Source: Asaia bogorensis (GTDB taxonomy: Bacteria > Pseudomonadota > Alphaproteobacteria > Acetobacterales > Acetobacteraceae). From it: a DNA stretch of 64,000 bases. Location: positions 1-64,000 of the forward strand of contig CAMBMS010000010.1 of the NCBI GenBank assembly GCA_945868845.1, in the 5' to 3' direction. The translations under genes and the position numbers were made by a program. The notes beneath the pieces are model-generated. The model did no database searches, was not told the DNA's origin, and was given only the letters and a program-made list of their open reading frames with translations. Positions 28,888 through 37,390 of this stretch are shown piece after piece (the first letter of the stretch is position 1; each line of letters opens with the position of its first letter).

Positions 28888-29771
28888 GCGGCGCCGGCAA
28901 GAATCCATTTCTGCATAAGCTGCGCGCGCGGCTCTGGCGGCGCGCACATGAACCGAGTGTGCGCGAATCCATCGCCGAACTGGTTGCAGAGGCTGCCGAC
29001 GCGCCGCAAGGCCCGGAGGATTTCCAGGAGCTGGACCGCCAGGAACGCGCGCTGATCGCCAATGTGCTGCGCCTGCGCGAGACCACCGCCGACGACGTGA
29101 TGATCCCGCGCGCTGATATCGTCGCCATCCGTGTCGATGTTACCCTAGAGCAGGCGTTGGAGCAGATCCGCAAGGAAGGCCATTCGCGGCTGCCCGTCTA
29201 TCGCGAGCAGCTCGATGACATTGTCGGCATGGTGCACATCAAGGACGTGTTCGCGCATGCGAGCCGGCCCGAAACCTTTGATTTGGAAACCATCCTGCGC
29301 CGCCCGCTGATGATCGCGCCGCAAATCCCGGTACTCGACCTGCTGCTGCAAATGCGCCAGGCGCGCATGCACCTCGCGCTGGTGGTGGATGAATATGGCG
29401 GTATCGACGGCCTCGTCACCATCGAGGACCTGGTGGAAACCATAACCGGTGATATCTCCGACGAGCATGACGAAATCGTCGGCCCGATGCTGACGGAACG
29501 CCCCGACGGCGACGTCGATGTCGACGCACGCCTATTGGTGGAAGCATTCGAACAACGTTTCGGCCCCACCCTGACCGAGGACGAGCGCGCCGCCGATATT
29601 GATACCATCGGTGGCCTGGTCTTTACCCTCGCCGGGCGGGTGCCGGCGCGCGGTGAGGTGATCGGCCATCCGGGCGGCATAGAGTTTCGCGTGCTCGATT
29701 CCGACCCGCGCCGCATCCGCCGTCTCCGCGTGAGGCCGAAATTCACGCCGGAACCGGCCACGGCTAGTTAA
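28884..29771 (+). CDS. CorC/HlyC family protein with paired CBS domains
   Basis: 295 residues from the ATG at 28884. No membrane helices. The order is a short N-terminal region, two CBS domains (about 60-185, including DDVMIPRADIVAI and ALVVDEYGGIDGLVTIEDLVE), and a C-terminal CorC_HlyC (transporter-associated) domain (about 205-288, with IDTIGGLVFTLAGRVP). Proteobacterial CorC is associated with Mg/Co efflux and RNA/ribosome genes in this conserved neighbourhood. The usual downstream apolipoprotein N-acyltransferase gene (lnt) is absent here. The last codons and stop form the left arm of a 36-base inverted repeat. Confidence 0.9.
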   Translation: MSGAGKNPFLHKLRARLWRRAHEPSVRESIAELVAEAADAPQGPEDFQELDRQERALIANVLRLRETTADDVMIPRADIVAIRVDVTLEQALEQIRKEGHSRLPVYREQLDDIVGMVHIKDVFAHASRPETFDLETILRRPLMIAPQIPVLDLLLQMRQARMHLALVVDEYGGIDGLVTIEDLVETITGDISDEHDEIVGPMLTERPDGDVDVDARLLVEAFEQRFGPTLTEDERAADIDTIGGLVFTLAGRVPARGEVIGHPGGIEFRVLDSDPRRIRRLRVRPKFTPEPATAS

Positions 29772-29888
29772 TCGCGCGCCGCCTGGGTGCGGGGAAGCTG
29801 AGGTAAGGTCGGGGGCTTTACCCCCAAACGTCGTTGCGCTCTTCAAACCCAAGCGGCGCGCGGTTAACTGGCCGTGGCCGGTTCCGGC
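29747..29888. repeat. 36-bp near-perfect inverted repeat spanning the corC stop
   Basis: Left arm 29747-29782 (corC last codons, stop, and 11 bases after) and right arm 29853-29888 are reverse complements with 34 of 36 positions matching. The 70-base loop itself contains a small G5/C5 hairpin at about 29811-29825. The size exceeds a normal terminator and no T run follows. It could fold as a cruciform or a long RNA stem in the corC transcript, just 40 bases before the next gene. Confidence 0.85.
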
Positions 29889-29927
29889 GATGTTTCTTCT
29901 TTGTCGTGCCCATGCTACCGGCGCGTC

Positions 29928-30608
29928 ATGCTGAAGCGTTTGCTCCGTCACCCGCGGGTTCTTGCCGTCATTGCCTGGATGATCGGGTTGTACCTGTATT
30001 TTGTGTTTCGTACCACGCGTTGGCGGATGGAGGGGCAGGAGCATTTTTCGCCGCATATCATCGGTGTGCCGCTGATCATCACTTTCTGGCATGAGCGCCT
30101 AGCGCTGATGCCGATGGCCTGGGCGATGGCGAGTATGTTGCCCGACAAGGTGACCCGCCCACGCGCTGTGTACGTGCTGGTCAGCCGCCATCGCGATGGG
30201 CAGTTCGTGGGCGCGATCATTCGCCGCTTCAACGTGGATGTGGTGCTTGGCTCCAGCTCCGCCGGTGGGCCAGGGGCATTGCGCGGGATGGCGCGTCTAC
30301 TCAAGGATGGCTGCTTTGTCGCCATTACCCCCGATGGCCCGCGAGGCCCGGCGCGACAATCGTCTCCGGGTGTGGCGCAGCTTGCCGCGTTGGCCGATGC
30401 GGTGGTGCTGCCCTGCGCGGCGCAGACCACGCGGCATTGGCGCATCGGTACTTGGGATCGGATGATCGTGCCCTGGCCGTTCGGGCGCGGCGTCATTATC
30501 TGTGAGCCCGCCATCCGCGTGCCGCGCGCCGGCTGGGAAGCCAGCCTGCCTGTTATCAATGCAGCGCTCGACGCGGCCGCCGCGCGGGCGGATGCGGCCT
30601 GCCAATGA
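29928..30608 (+). CDS. DUF374 lysophospholipid acyltransferase-like protein
   Basis: 226 residues from the ATG at 29928; the frame is open for 18 more codons but without homology. One N-terminal membrane helix (about 8-25) is followed by the DUF374 core: the ITFWHERLALMPMAW motif carrying the HxxxD-like His, VSRHRDGQFVGAIIRRF, and ITPDGPRGPARQSSPG. These proteins are relatives of LPLAT acyltransferases and typically sit beside Kdo transferase and lpxK, as here, so a role in lipid A or outer-membrane lipid assembly is likely. Its stop overlaps the waaA start. Confidence 0.85.
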   Translation: MLKRLLRHPRVLAVIAWMIGLYLYFVFRTTRWRMEGQEHFSPHIIGVPLIITFWHERLALMPMAWAMASMLPDKVTRPRAVYVLVSRHRDGQFVGAIIRRFNVDVVLGSSSAGGPGALRGMARLLKDGCFVAITPDGPRGPARQSSPGVAQLAALADAVVLPCAAQTTRHWRIGTWDRMIVPWPFGRGVIICEPAIRVPRAGWEASLPVINAALDAAAARADAACQ

Positions 30609-31918
30609 GCATTCTCGCCCTGGCCTGGTCCGGCATTGCGCGCATCGGCGCCCCAGCGGCGCGCTGGTGGTTGCGCCGGCGCGCCGCGCGCGGCAAGGAA
30701 ATCGCGGGCCGGTTGGATGAACGCGCCGGCATCGACCCTACGCCCCGCCCAAGTGGCACGCTAATCTGGATTCACGCGGCCAGCGTCGGGGAGACGATGT
30801 CGATCCTGCCGGTGCTCGCAGAACTGGCCGCCGCCGATGTCCAGGTGCTGCTGACCACCGGAACGACCACCGCCGCCCGCCTGCTGGAGGATCGCCTGCC
30901 TGCCCTTGGACTTCACGAACACGTGAGGCAACGATTTGCCCCATTGGATGTGCCGCAATGGGCGGCAGGTTTCCTGGATCACTGGCAACCCGATGTCGCC
31001 GGTTTTGTGGAGAGTGAGCTATGGCCCAATCTTCTGGCAGGGTGTCGGACAAGGGGCATTAGGGTGGTTCTGATCAATGCCCGCCTGTCGGCGCGCAGCT
31101 TTGCGCGCTGGCGTCGTCTTCCCCGTCTGAGTCATGCGATTCTTGCCGGCGTGACGCAAACGCTGGCCCAGAGCCAGGTAGACGCGCATCGCTTCCGCGC
31201 GCTGGGTGCGGCGCGTGTCAGTACCCCTGGCAACCTGAAATTCGCCGCCCAGGCCTTGCCGGCGGATGCGGGGGATCTCGCACGGCTGGGCGCCCTTCTC
31301 GCCGGCCGCCCCACCTGGATCGCCGCCAGCACCCATCCGGGCGAGGACGATCTCGTCTTTACCGCCCACCGCGATCTCGCACGGCGCCATCCGGGTTTGC
31401 TCACCATCCTGGCCCCCCGCCATCCGGAGCGTGGCGGCAGCCTTGCCGCTGCCGCGCGGCAGGCCGGGCTTGCCGTCACCACGCGCTCCGCCGGGCAGCT
31501 ACCGCCGGCGGAAGGTATTTGGATCGCCGATACGCTTGGGGAACTGGGATTGTTCTACCGCCTGGCCCCCATCACCTTCGTCGGGCGTAGCCTGATCGCG
31601 CCGGGGGGCGGACAGAATCCTCTAGAACCGGCGCGGCTGGGCTGCGCGGTGGCTGTTGGGCCGCATACCGACAATTTTCCAGATTTAGTAGCGACGCTTG
31701 AGCATACGGGCGCGCTGGCGCGCGTGGCGAACCTGTCGGCGCTGGTTGCCTGGGTGGATGCGATGCTGCGTGACCCTGCAAGCCGTGCCGTCATGGGCCG
31801 GGCCGGTGCATTGGCCTGTGCCCGCCAAGCCGATTTACCCGCGCAGATCGCGCGGACACTGTTGCGCCTCGCGGAACCAGGACCAGGGGTCGAATTGCCG
31901 CCGGGGAGAGATACCTGA
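30605..31918 (+). CDS. waaA: 3-deoxy-D-manno-octulosonic acid (Kdo) transferase
   Basis: 437 residues, a GT30 glycosyltransferase. Recognisable are the N-terminal GRLDERAG segment, WIHAASVGETMSILPVL, ESELWPNLL, and the C-terminal FVGRSLIAPGGGQNPLEPA motif of the donor site. It adds Kdo to lipid IVA on the cytosolic face of the inner membrane. A single N-terminal hydrophobic segment could anchor it. Coupled to the DUF374 gene before it (ATGA overlap) and to lpxK after it (one-base TGATG overlap), forming a lipid A operon. Confidence 0.94.
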   Translation: MSILALAWSGIARIGAPAARWWLRRRAARGKEIAGRLDERAGIDPTPRPSGTLIWIHAASVGETMSILPVLAELAAADVQVLLTTGTTTAARLLEDRLPALGLHEHVRQRFAPLDVPQWAAGFLDHWQPDVAGFVESELWPNLLAGCRTRGIRVVLINARLSARSFARWRRLPRLSHAILAGVTQTLAQSQVDAHRFRALGAARVSTPGNLKFAAQALPADAGDLARLGALLAGRPTWIAASTHPGEDDLVFTAHRDLARRHPGLLTILAPRHPERGGSLAAAARQAGLAVTTRSAGQLPPAEGIWIADTLGELGLFYRLAPITFVGRSLIAPGGGQNPLEPARLGCAVAVGPHTDNFPDLVATLEHTGALARVANLSALVAWVDAMLRDPASRAVMGRAGALACARQADLPAQIARTLLRLAEPGPGVELPPGRDT

Positions 31919-32907
31919 TGCGCGCGCCGGCTTTCTGGAACAAGGAAGGTGGCGCCATGCCGCGCCTCCTCGGTCCGCTTGCGCGCCTGTTCACGGCTTT
32001 GGCGGAGCGACGCGCGGCGCAGCCGGGCTGGCGCGCGTCCGTACCTGTCATCTGCTGTGGCAACGCCACAGTGGGGGGAGCCGGTAAGACCACATTGGCG
32101 CTGGATCTCGGCCGGAGGCTTGGTGCGAGGGACGTGGCATTGCATTTCCTGATCCGAGGCTATGGGGGCAAGGCGAAGGCCGCCCGTCGCGTCGTGCCCG
32201 GTGATACCGCTGCGTTGGTGGGCGACGAGGCGCTGTTGTTGAATGAGGTTGCCCCTACCTGGGTCAGTGGCGACCGCGCCGCCAGCGCCCGCCTAGCCAT
32301 TGCCCAGGGCGCGCGGGTGCTGGTGATGGATGACGGTTTGCAAAACCCGAGCCTAGAACGCGACCTGACCCTGCTCGTCGTAAATGGCGCCACCGGTTTC
32401 GGTAATGGCCAGGTGATGCCCGCCGGTCCGTTGCGCGAACCGGTGGAAGCCGCCGCCGCACGTTGCCATGCCGTGGTGCTGATCGGCGAGGATGCGACGG
32501 GTGCCCTCGCCCGACTGCCGGCCGAACTGCCGGTCCTGCGCGCCCGGCTGCGCCCCGGGCCGGAGATGTTGACACTCGCGGGCCGGCGCGTGCTGGCTTT
32601 CGCCGGCATTGCCTCGCCCGATAATTTCTTTACTTCGCTGACCGAGGCGGGCGCGCAGCTCGTTGGTCGTGCCGGCTTCGCCGACCACCACCCGTTCACC
32701 GAGGCCGAGGTGAATGATCTGCTCGAACAGGCGACCAAGGTCAGCGCCGTGGTCGCCACCACGCCGAAGGATGCCGTGCGGCTGCCCGCCGAACTGCGCC
32801 AGAAGGTGCTGATCACTGGTGTCGATCTGGAATGGCGGGAACCGAGCGAGATCGAGGCGCTCCTCACCATCCTGCTCGCCGCGCCGCGCCCCTCGGCGCG
32901 CGGGTAG
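31918..32907 (+). CDS. lpxK: Tetraacyldisaccharide 4'-kinase
   Basis: 329 residues. LpxK phosphorylates the disaccharide precursor of lipid A at the 4' position. The start region FWNKEGGAMPRLLGPLARL is typical, and the P-loop is GGAGKTTLALDLGRRL with the following FLIRGYGGKAK and VMDDGLQNPSLERDL motifs. A membrane-associated N-terminal helix is expected. Last gene of the lipid A operon, followed at once by a strong hairpin terminator at 32918-32949. Confidence 0.94.
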   Translation: MRAPAFWNKEGGAMPRLLGPLARLFTALAERRAAQPGWRASVPVICCGNATVGGAGKTTLALDLGRRLGARDVALHFLIRGYGGKAKAARRVVPGDTAALVGDEALLLNEVAPTWVSGDRAASARLAIAQGARVLVMDDGLQNPSLERDLTLLVVNGATGFGNGQVMPAGPLREPVEAAAARCHAVVLIGEDATGALARLPAELPVLRARLRPGPEMLTLAGRRVLAFAGIASPDNFFTSLTEAGAQLVGRAGFADHHPFTEAEVNDLLEQATKVSAVVATTPKDAVRLPAELRQKVLITGVDLEWREPSEIEALLTILLAAPRPSARG

Positions 32908-32917
32908 TCTCCCGCAC

Positions 32918-32949
32918 AAAAAAACAGGGGGCAACCGCCCCCTGTTTTT
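32918..32949. terminator. Bidirectional rho-independent terminator
   Basis: A run of A, a stem ACAGGGGGC with loop AACC and its complement, then TTTTT: about 14 paired bases including the A/T flanks. It has a T tract on both strands, and lies between the convergent lpxK (plus) and dctM (minus) genes. Confidence 0.92.
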
Positions 32950-32971
32950 GCTCCAATCCCTTGACGCCACG

Positions 32972-34309
32972 CTATTTGAGCGCCCGCGGCAGCCACAGCA
33001 CAATTTCCGGGAAGAACAGCACGAGACCCAGCACGATGCACTGGATCACCATGAAGTGGCCCATACCGCGATAGATGTTCGCCAAGGTCCATTGTGGCAC
33101 GACGTTGCGCAGGTAATAGGCCGACATCGCCACCGGTGGACTAAGGAAGGCAGTTTGCAAATTCACCGCGATCAGCGCGCCGAACCAGATCATCAGGTCA
33201 AGCCGGTTCATCCCGAGCTGCATTTTCTCCACTACCGGCTGCACGATCGGCAGGAAGACTAACACGATCGCCGGCCACTCGAACGGCCAGCCGAGGATGA
33301 AGATCACCACCATCAGCAGGACAATTTTAGCGAAATCACCGATCGGAATATCGATCAGGGCCTGGGTGAGGACCGTGGCAGTACCGAGTTTGGTAAACAC
33401 CGCGCCAAACACCACCGAGCCGAGGGCGAGGTACATCACCATACCGGAGGTCATCATCGTGTTGACGCCGGCATTTTTTAGCGCCTTCCAAGTCAGCTTG
33501 CGGTAGCAGATCGCCAGGAGGGTGGCGCCGGTCGCGCCGCAGGCCGCGGCTTCCGACGGCGTCGCCAACCCACCCAGGATGGTGCCCAGGGTGAAGCCGA
33601 TCAGCGCCGCCAGCGGGACGATGCCAACGAGGACTTCCTTGATGATGATCCAAGGATCCTTGATCCGGTCTTCCTTTGGCACCGGCGGGCCAAGCTGCGG
33701 ATTGATGAAGCTGCGCCCCAGGCAATAGATGATGTAGCAGGCGGCCAGCAGGAAGCCCGGCGCAAAGGCAGCCGAATAAAGAAGGTTTACGGGCACGCCC
33801 ATGGTCGGGCCCATCACCACCAGCATGACGCTGGGCGGGATCAGCACGCCCAATGTACCGCCCGCGGCGATGGCGCCGGCGGAAAGCCGCGCGTCATAGC
33901 CCGCCTTGATCATCATCGGTGCCGCCATGATGCCCAGCACCGTCACCGCCGCGCCGACGATGCCGGTCGCCATGGCGAAGATGGTGGCGGTGAGGATGAC
34001 AGCGAGGTAAAGCGAGCCACGCACCGGCGCCAGCAGATTCCGCAGCGCGCCGAACAGCCGCTCCATCAACCCCGCCTGCTCGGTCATGAAGCCCATGAAG
34101 ATGAACAGCGGAACCGCAGGGAACACCTCGTCCTTCATCAGCCCCCAGATTTGTAGGTAGCTAAGGTTGAAGGTTTGTTCCCAGCCTAGCCCCAGCCCGC
34201 CAAAGACAAGGCCGAGAAACAGCAGGGTGAAGGCGATGGGGAAGCCGATGAAGATGGTCGTGATCATGCCCAACAGCATGACCACACCGAGAATTTCCTG
34301 ACCGCTCAT
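32972..34309 (-). CDS. dctM: TRAP transporter large permease (DctM family)
   Basis: 445 residues with about 12-13 membrane helices. Family features include the N-terminal GIPIAF-like segment (TIFIGFPIAFTLLFLGL), PLFIFMGFMTEQAG, the AGGTLGVLIPPSVMLVVMG motif typical of DctM and GLATPSEAAACGATG. It forms the substrate translocation pore of a Na+-driven tripartite transporter. Translationally coupled to the small subunit (4-base overlap) and downstream of a DctP protein of the same cluster. Confidence 0.94.
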   Translation of the reverse strand: MSGQEILGVVMLLGMITTIFIGFPIAFTLLFLGLVFGGLGLGWEQTFNLSYLQIWGLMKDEVFPAVPLFIFMGFMTEQAGLMERLFGALRNLLAPVRGSLYLAVILTATIFAMATGIVGAAVTVLGIMAAPMMIKAGYDARLSAGAIAAGGTLGVLIPPSVMLVVMGPTMGVPVNLLYSAAFAPGFLLAACYIIYCLGRSFINPQLGPPVPKEDRIKDPWIIIKEVLVGIVPLAALIGFTLGTILGGLATPSEAAACGATGATLLAICYRKLTWKALKNAGVNTMMTSGMVMYLALGSVVFGAVFTKLGTATVLTQALIDIPIGDFAKIVLLMVVIFILGWPFEWPAIVLVFLPIVQPVVEKMQLGMNRLDLMIWFGALIAVNLQTAFLSPPVAMSAYYLRNVVPQWTLANIYRGMGHFMVIQCIVLGLVLFFPEIVLWLPRALK

Positions 34310-34866
34310 ATTTCGATCTTCTCATGTTGGACCAGGAACTTCCCAGTTTGGACGGCATACCAGCATTTCAGTATCTCGGAGATGCCCTGGATGAACATCA
34401 GCACGCAGGACAGCGGGATCACGCCGCGTAATGGCCAGACGATTGGCTGCCAGGACGTGATGTTGGAACGTTCGTTGATGCTCATTGAATAAAAGAAATC
34501 GTCGATGCTGATATAGGTCAGCACGACCATCGTCGGCATGAATAGGAGGAGGAAGGCGATCATATCGATCGCGGCTTTCTTCCGGTCCGAGAATTTATCC
34601 CACAACATGTCGGTGCGCACATGCGCGCCCATCAGCAGCGCATAAGGCGCCCCCAGCATGAACAGCGAGCCAAAGGACTGGGTGGTGACATCCAGCGCCC
34701 ATTCCGTTGGTTCGTTCAAAACATAGCGGGAGACCACCTCATAAGTATTGGAAATGATCAGCGGCAAAACGACCAGCGCGAACAGATAACCGGTATATTC
34801 AGTGAATTTATCAATCACCCGGATTATGGGTAGATAGCCGGCAGTCGGGGCCGAAGTGTCGGACAT
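34306..34866 (-). CDS. dctQ: TRAP transporter small permease (DctQ family)
   Basis: 186 residues with four predicted helices (about 22-44, 63-85, 105-125, 145-165). The YEVVSRYVLNEPTEWALD segment is typical of DctQ proteins of the mannitol/chloroaromatic-type TRAP systems. It is the membrane scaffold subunit. The gene lies 83 bases after dctP with a hairpin between them, and overlaps dctM. Confidence 0.9.
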   Translation of the reverse strand: MSDTSAPTAGYLPIIRVIDKFTEYTGYLFALVVLPLIISNTYEVVSRYVLNEPTEWALDVTTQSFGSLFMLGAPYALLMGAHVRTDMLWDKFSDRKKAAIDMIAFLLLFMPTMVVLTYISIDDFFYSMSINERSNITSWQPIVWPLRGVIPLSCVLMFIQGISEILKCWYAVQTGKFLVQHEKIEI

Positions 34867-34898
34867 GTTTCCCTCTCTGTTTTAGGCGCTGGTATTAG

Positions 34899-34934
34899 TT
34901 TACGGGCGGCGCCTATAGCGACGCCGCCCGTAAA
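34899..34934 (-). promoter_or_regulatory. Hairpin between dctP and dctQ
   Basis: A perfect 13-bp inverted repeat (TTTACGGGCGGCG and its complement, 10-base loop) sits in the 83-base dctP-dctQ spacer. In transcripts running dctP to dctM it could protect the dctP message or partly terminate, giving more binding protein than permease. The T run downstream on the minus strand is short. Confidence 0.6.
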
Positions 34935-34949
34935 TAACATGGTAATCAG

Positions 34950-36050
34950 TTACTTCTTCGGCCAGTAATAATCAGCGGCTACACTGTAGTTGGGGAAGTA
35001 CTGGCGTTTCGCTGGTACGCTGATCGAGGCCCACTTTCGCAGCGATTCGTAGACTTCCTTGAACAGCGGGTTGCGGTCGGATTCACGTGCCGCCACCCGG
35101 TCCCATGCCTGCAGGAACTCCTTATGGATCTCAACCGGAGTATCTAGCACCTGCACGTTGTGCTTTTCTTTAAACTCAAGCACCGCTTCGGCATTCATCC
35201 GCTGCCATTTCGCCCAATTCCAGAACAGCGTCTCGTAGGCCGCGCCCTTGACGATTTCCCGCAGATCCGGGGCTAGCTCCTGCCAGACATCGCCGTTGAT
35301 CAGCAATTCGCCGATGGAGACAGGTTCATGCAGCGACGGCGCGTAATGGAACTTCCACACGGTGTGAAAGCCGAAGCGCAGATCTTCGATGCCGCCCACC
35401 CATTCGGCGCAGTCGATTACGCCGCGTTCGGCCGCCGGCATGATTTCGCCGCCCGGCAGGTTGACCGTGCGCATGCCCATTTCGTTAAACACCTCTTGGG
35501 CGATGCCGGTTTGGCGGCAGCGCATGCCCTTGAAGTCGGCGACGCTCTCGATCTTACGCTTGAACCAGCCCAGCGCCTGTGGGCTAGTGGTGTGCATCGG
35601 GAGTGCCACCACGTTCATCTTTAGGGTTTCGCGGTAGAATTTCTGGTACATCTCGAAGCCGCCGCCTTGCCACATCCAGCTCATGAAATCGATGTGGTCT
35701 AGGCCGAACGGCCCGCCAGGCCCGCCGGTAAACAGCACGGCGGCTTTATTTTTCCCGACCCAGTAGCCAGCCCAGGTATGCGCGCCGTCGATAACCTTCT
35801 TGTGCGTCGCGTCCAGCACCTCGAACGGCGGCACGACCGTTCCGCCAGGCATTGGCTCGATCTTCAGCCGCCCGCCGGACATTTGTTCGACGCGCTTGGT
35901 GAAATGCACGAACCCTTCATACACCGTTCCGGAGGCGGGCCAACTCGCCTGCATCTTGAGAACTTTAGTCTGTGCAAGGGCTGGGACCGAGAGAGCTGCC
36001 GATATGGCTAGCACGCCGAATCCGAGTAGAGCTTGCTTGATCTGTGACAT
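34950..36050 (-). CDS. dctP: TRAP transporter substrate-binding protein (DctP family)
   Basis: 366 residues with a signal peptide (about 1-26, cut after ALAQ). The TakP-like subclass is indicated by QASWPASGTVYEGF, IEPMPGGTVVPPFEVLDATHKKVIDGAHTW (in part), GMRCRQTGIAQEVFNEMG (with the carboxylate-binding Arg) and GEIMPAAERGVIDCAEWVGG. Such proteins bind 2-oxoacids, lactate or related carboxylates in the periplasm, often with a metal ion. First gene of dctPQM, divergent from thiS. A second, orphan homologue of the same subclass lies at 53766-54875. Confidence 0.93.
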   Translation of the reverse strand: MSQIKQALLGFGVLAISAALSVPALAQTKVLKMQASWPASGTVYEGFVHFTKRVEQMSGGRLKIEPMPGGTVVPPFEVLDATHKKVIDGAHTWAGYWVGKNKAAVLFTGGPGGPFGLDHIDFMSWMWQGGGFEMYQKFYRETLKMNVVALPMHTTSPQALGWFKRKIESVADFKGMRCRQTGIAQEVFNEMGMRTVNLPGGEIMPAAERGVIDCAEWVGGIEDLRFGFHTVWKFHYAPSLHEPVSIGELLINGDVWQELAPDLREIVKGAAYETLFWNWAKWQRMNAEAVLEFKEKHNVQVLDTPVEIHKEFLQAWDRVAARESDRNPLFKEVYESLRKWASISVPAKRQYFPNYSVAADYYWPKK

Positions 36051-36179
36051 TTTACTCCCTAATTTCGCAGTGGATCAGGTGGGCCCCTTTGGAGGCTGTG
36101 ATGGTTGCGGTTTGCGTCCTAAATATGGGGCCCCTTCACCCGATGGGCCGAAGCTAACTAGGTTTCTGCGCTTGCCACA

Positions 36180-36224
36180 ACCCACTGTCGGAAATTTCTT
36201 CATCTGAAATTTCCGACAGTGGGT
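36180..36224. repeat. Perfect 19-bp inverted repeat upstream of thiS
   Basis: ACCCACTGTCGGAAATTTC at 36180-36198 and its exact complement at 36206-36224 flank a 7-base loop (TTCATCT). It lies in the 245-base gap between dctP (minus) and thiS (plus). No T run and no convincing TPP-riboswitch consensus follow. It is AT-rich in the stem base compared with its surroundings, which suggests a foreign or transposon-derived sequence. Nearby, GGGCCCCTT occurs twice (about 36079 and 36127). Confidence 0.85.
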
Positions 36225-36295
36225 CAGGGTAAGTCCGGCGCCTTCCTGCGGTCTCATCCTTGCAGGCCCGTCCAGCCCGCCCCATACTCGCAGGT

Positions 36296-36508
36296 ATGCA
36301 AAGCCGCGTTATCGTGACTCTGAACGGCGAAAGCCGCGCGCTCGATACGCCCGTCAGTGTGGCCGGGTTGATCGGCCTGCTTGGCCTGGATACCCGCAAG
36401 GTGGCGGTGGAGCGGAACATGGAAATCGTGCCGCGCTCGACCTATGCCGACATCTGGCTCACCGAGGGCGACGAGTTGGAGATCGTGCACTTCATTGGAG
36501 GAGGCTGA
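36296..36508 (+). CDS. thiS: Sulfur carrier protein ThiS
   Basis: 70 residues from the ATG at 36296 (start [12 protein letters not shown]); 12 upstream in-frame codons have no homology. The ubiquitin-like fold is indicated by length, [16 protein letters not shown] and the C-terminal ...HFIGGG whose last Gly-Gly is thiocarboxylated. Donates sulfur for the thiazole ring of thiamine. Ends two bases before thiG, so the two are coupled. Confidence 0.93.
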   Translation: MQSRVIVTLNGESRALDTPVSVAGLIGLLGLDTRKVAVERNMEIVPRSTYADIWLTEGDELEIVHFIGGG

Positions 36509-36510
36509 TC

Positions 36511-37320
36511 TTGGATCAGACTATACCGGCAGACGACGCCCAAGTGGACGATATCTGGACGGTCGCCGGCCGCAGTTTTTACTCGCGCCTGATCGTGGGT
36601 ACCGGCCGCTACAAGGATCTGGAGGAAACCGCCGCTGCTATCGTGGCATCGGGGGCTGAGATCGTCACCGTCGCGGTGCGCCGGGTAAACCTCTCCGATC
36701 CAAAAGCGCCGATGCTGCAGGATTACGTCGACCCAAAGAAAATTACCTATCTGCCGAACACCGCCGGCTGCCATACCGCGCAGGACGCGGTGCGGACCCT
36801 GCGCCTGGCGCGCGAGGCGGGGGGCTGGAATCTGGTGAAGCTAGAAGTACTCGGTCCGCCGCCAACGCTTTATCCAGATATGCAGGGCACCCTGGAAGCT
36901 GCCGCGGCGTTAATCAAGGACGGGTTCGAGGTGATGGTCTACTGCGCCGACGACCCGATCGCGGCCAAGAAGCTGGAGGATATGGGCTGCGTCGCCATCA
37001 TGCCGCTGGGCGCGCCGATCGGCTCCGGCATGGGCTTGCAGAACCCAGCCATGCTTTCGATGCTGATCGAACAGACCAAGGTGCCGCTGCTGGTGGATGC
37101 GGGTGTTGGCACGGCATCCGACGCCGCGATCGCGATGGAGCTGGGCTGCGATGCGGTGCTGCTGAACTCCGCCATCGCCCATGCCAGGGATCCGATCACT
37201 ATGGCCAAGGCGATGAAGCACGCCGTCCAGGCCGGCCGCCTCGCCTACCTCGCCGGGCGCATGCCGCGCCGCATGGGCGCCGATCCGTCCAGCCCGCTGA
37301 CGGGGTTAATCCGGCGGTAG
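36511..37320 (+). CDS. thiG: Thiazole synthase ThiG
   Basis: 269 residues. Start is a TTG at 36511 preceded by GGAGG (36496-36502). ThiG condenses 1-deoxyxylulose 5-phosphate, dehydroglycine and the ThiS sulfur into thiazole phosphate. Characteristic segments: [48 protein letters not shown] (Schiff-base Lys) and [20 protein letters not shown]. Cytosolic. Converges with the PhnZ-like gene; ThiE, ThiO/H and ThiF are not in the window. Confidence 0.95.
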   Translation: MDQTIPADDAQVDDIWTVAGRSFYSRLIVGTGRYKDLEETAAAIVASGAEIVTVAVRRVNLSDPKAPMLQDYVDPKKITYLPNTAGCHTAQDAVRTLRLAREAGGWNLVKLEVLGPPPTLYPDMQGTLEAAAALIKDGFEVMVYCADDPIAAKKLEDMGCVAIMPLGAPIGSGMGLQNPAMLSMLIEQTKVPLLVDAGVGTASDAAIAMELGCDAVLLNSAIAHARDPITMAKAMKHAVQAGRLAYLAGRMPRRMGADPSSPLTGLIRR

Positions 37321-37390
37321 TGGTTTGGGAAGGCTGGAGGCGAGGCGGTATCGCCGGGTCAGCATCCCGGGCTGGCATCCCGCGCTAGCG

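Noticed and set aside
36075-36257. A 60-codon minus-strand frame across the thiS upstream region.
   Set aside because: It reads through the inverted repeat, has no ribosome site and no recognisable domain.
36225-36295. Possible TPP riboswitch before thiS.
   Set aside because: The conserved CTGAGA and downstream ACC-TGA-type core could not be found between the hairpin and the thiS start.
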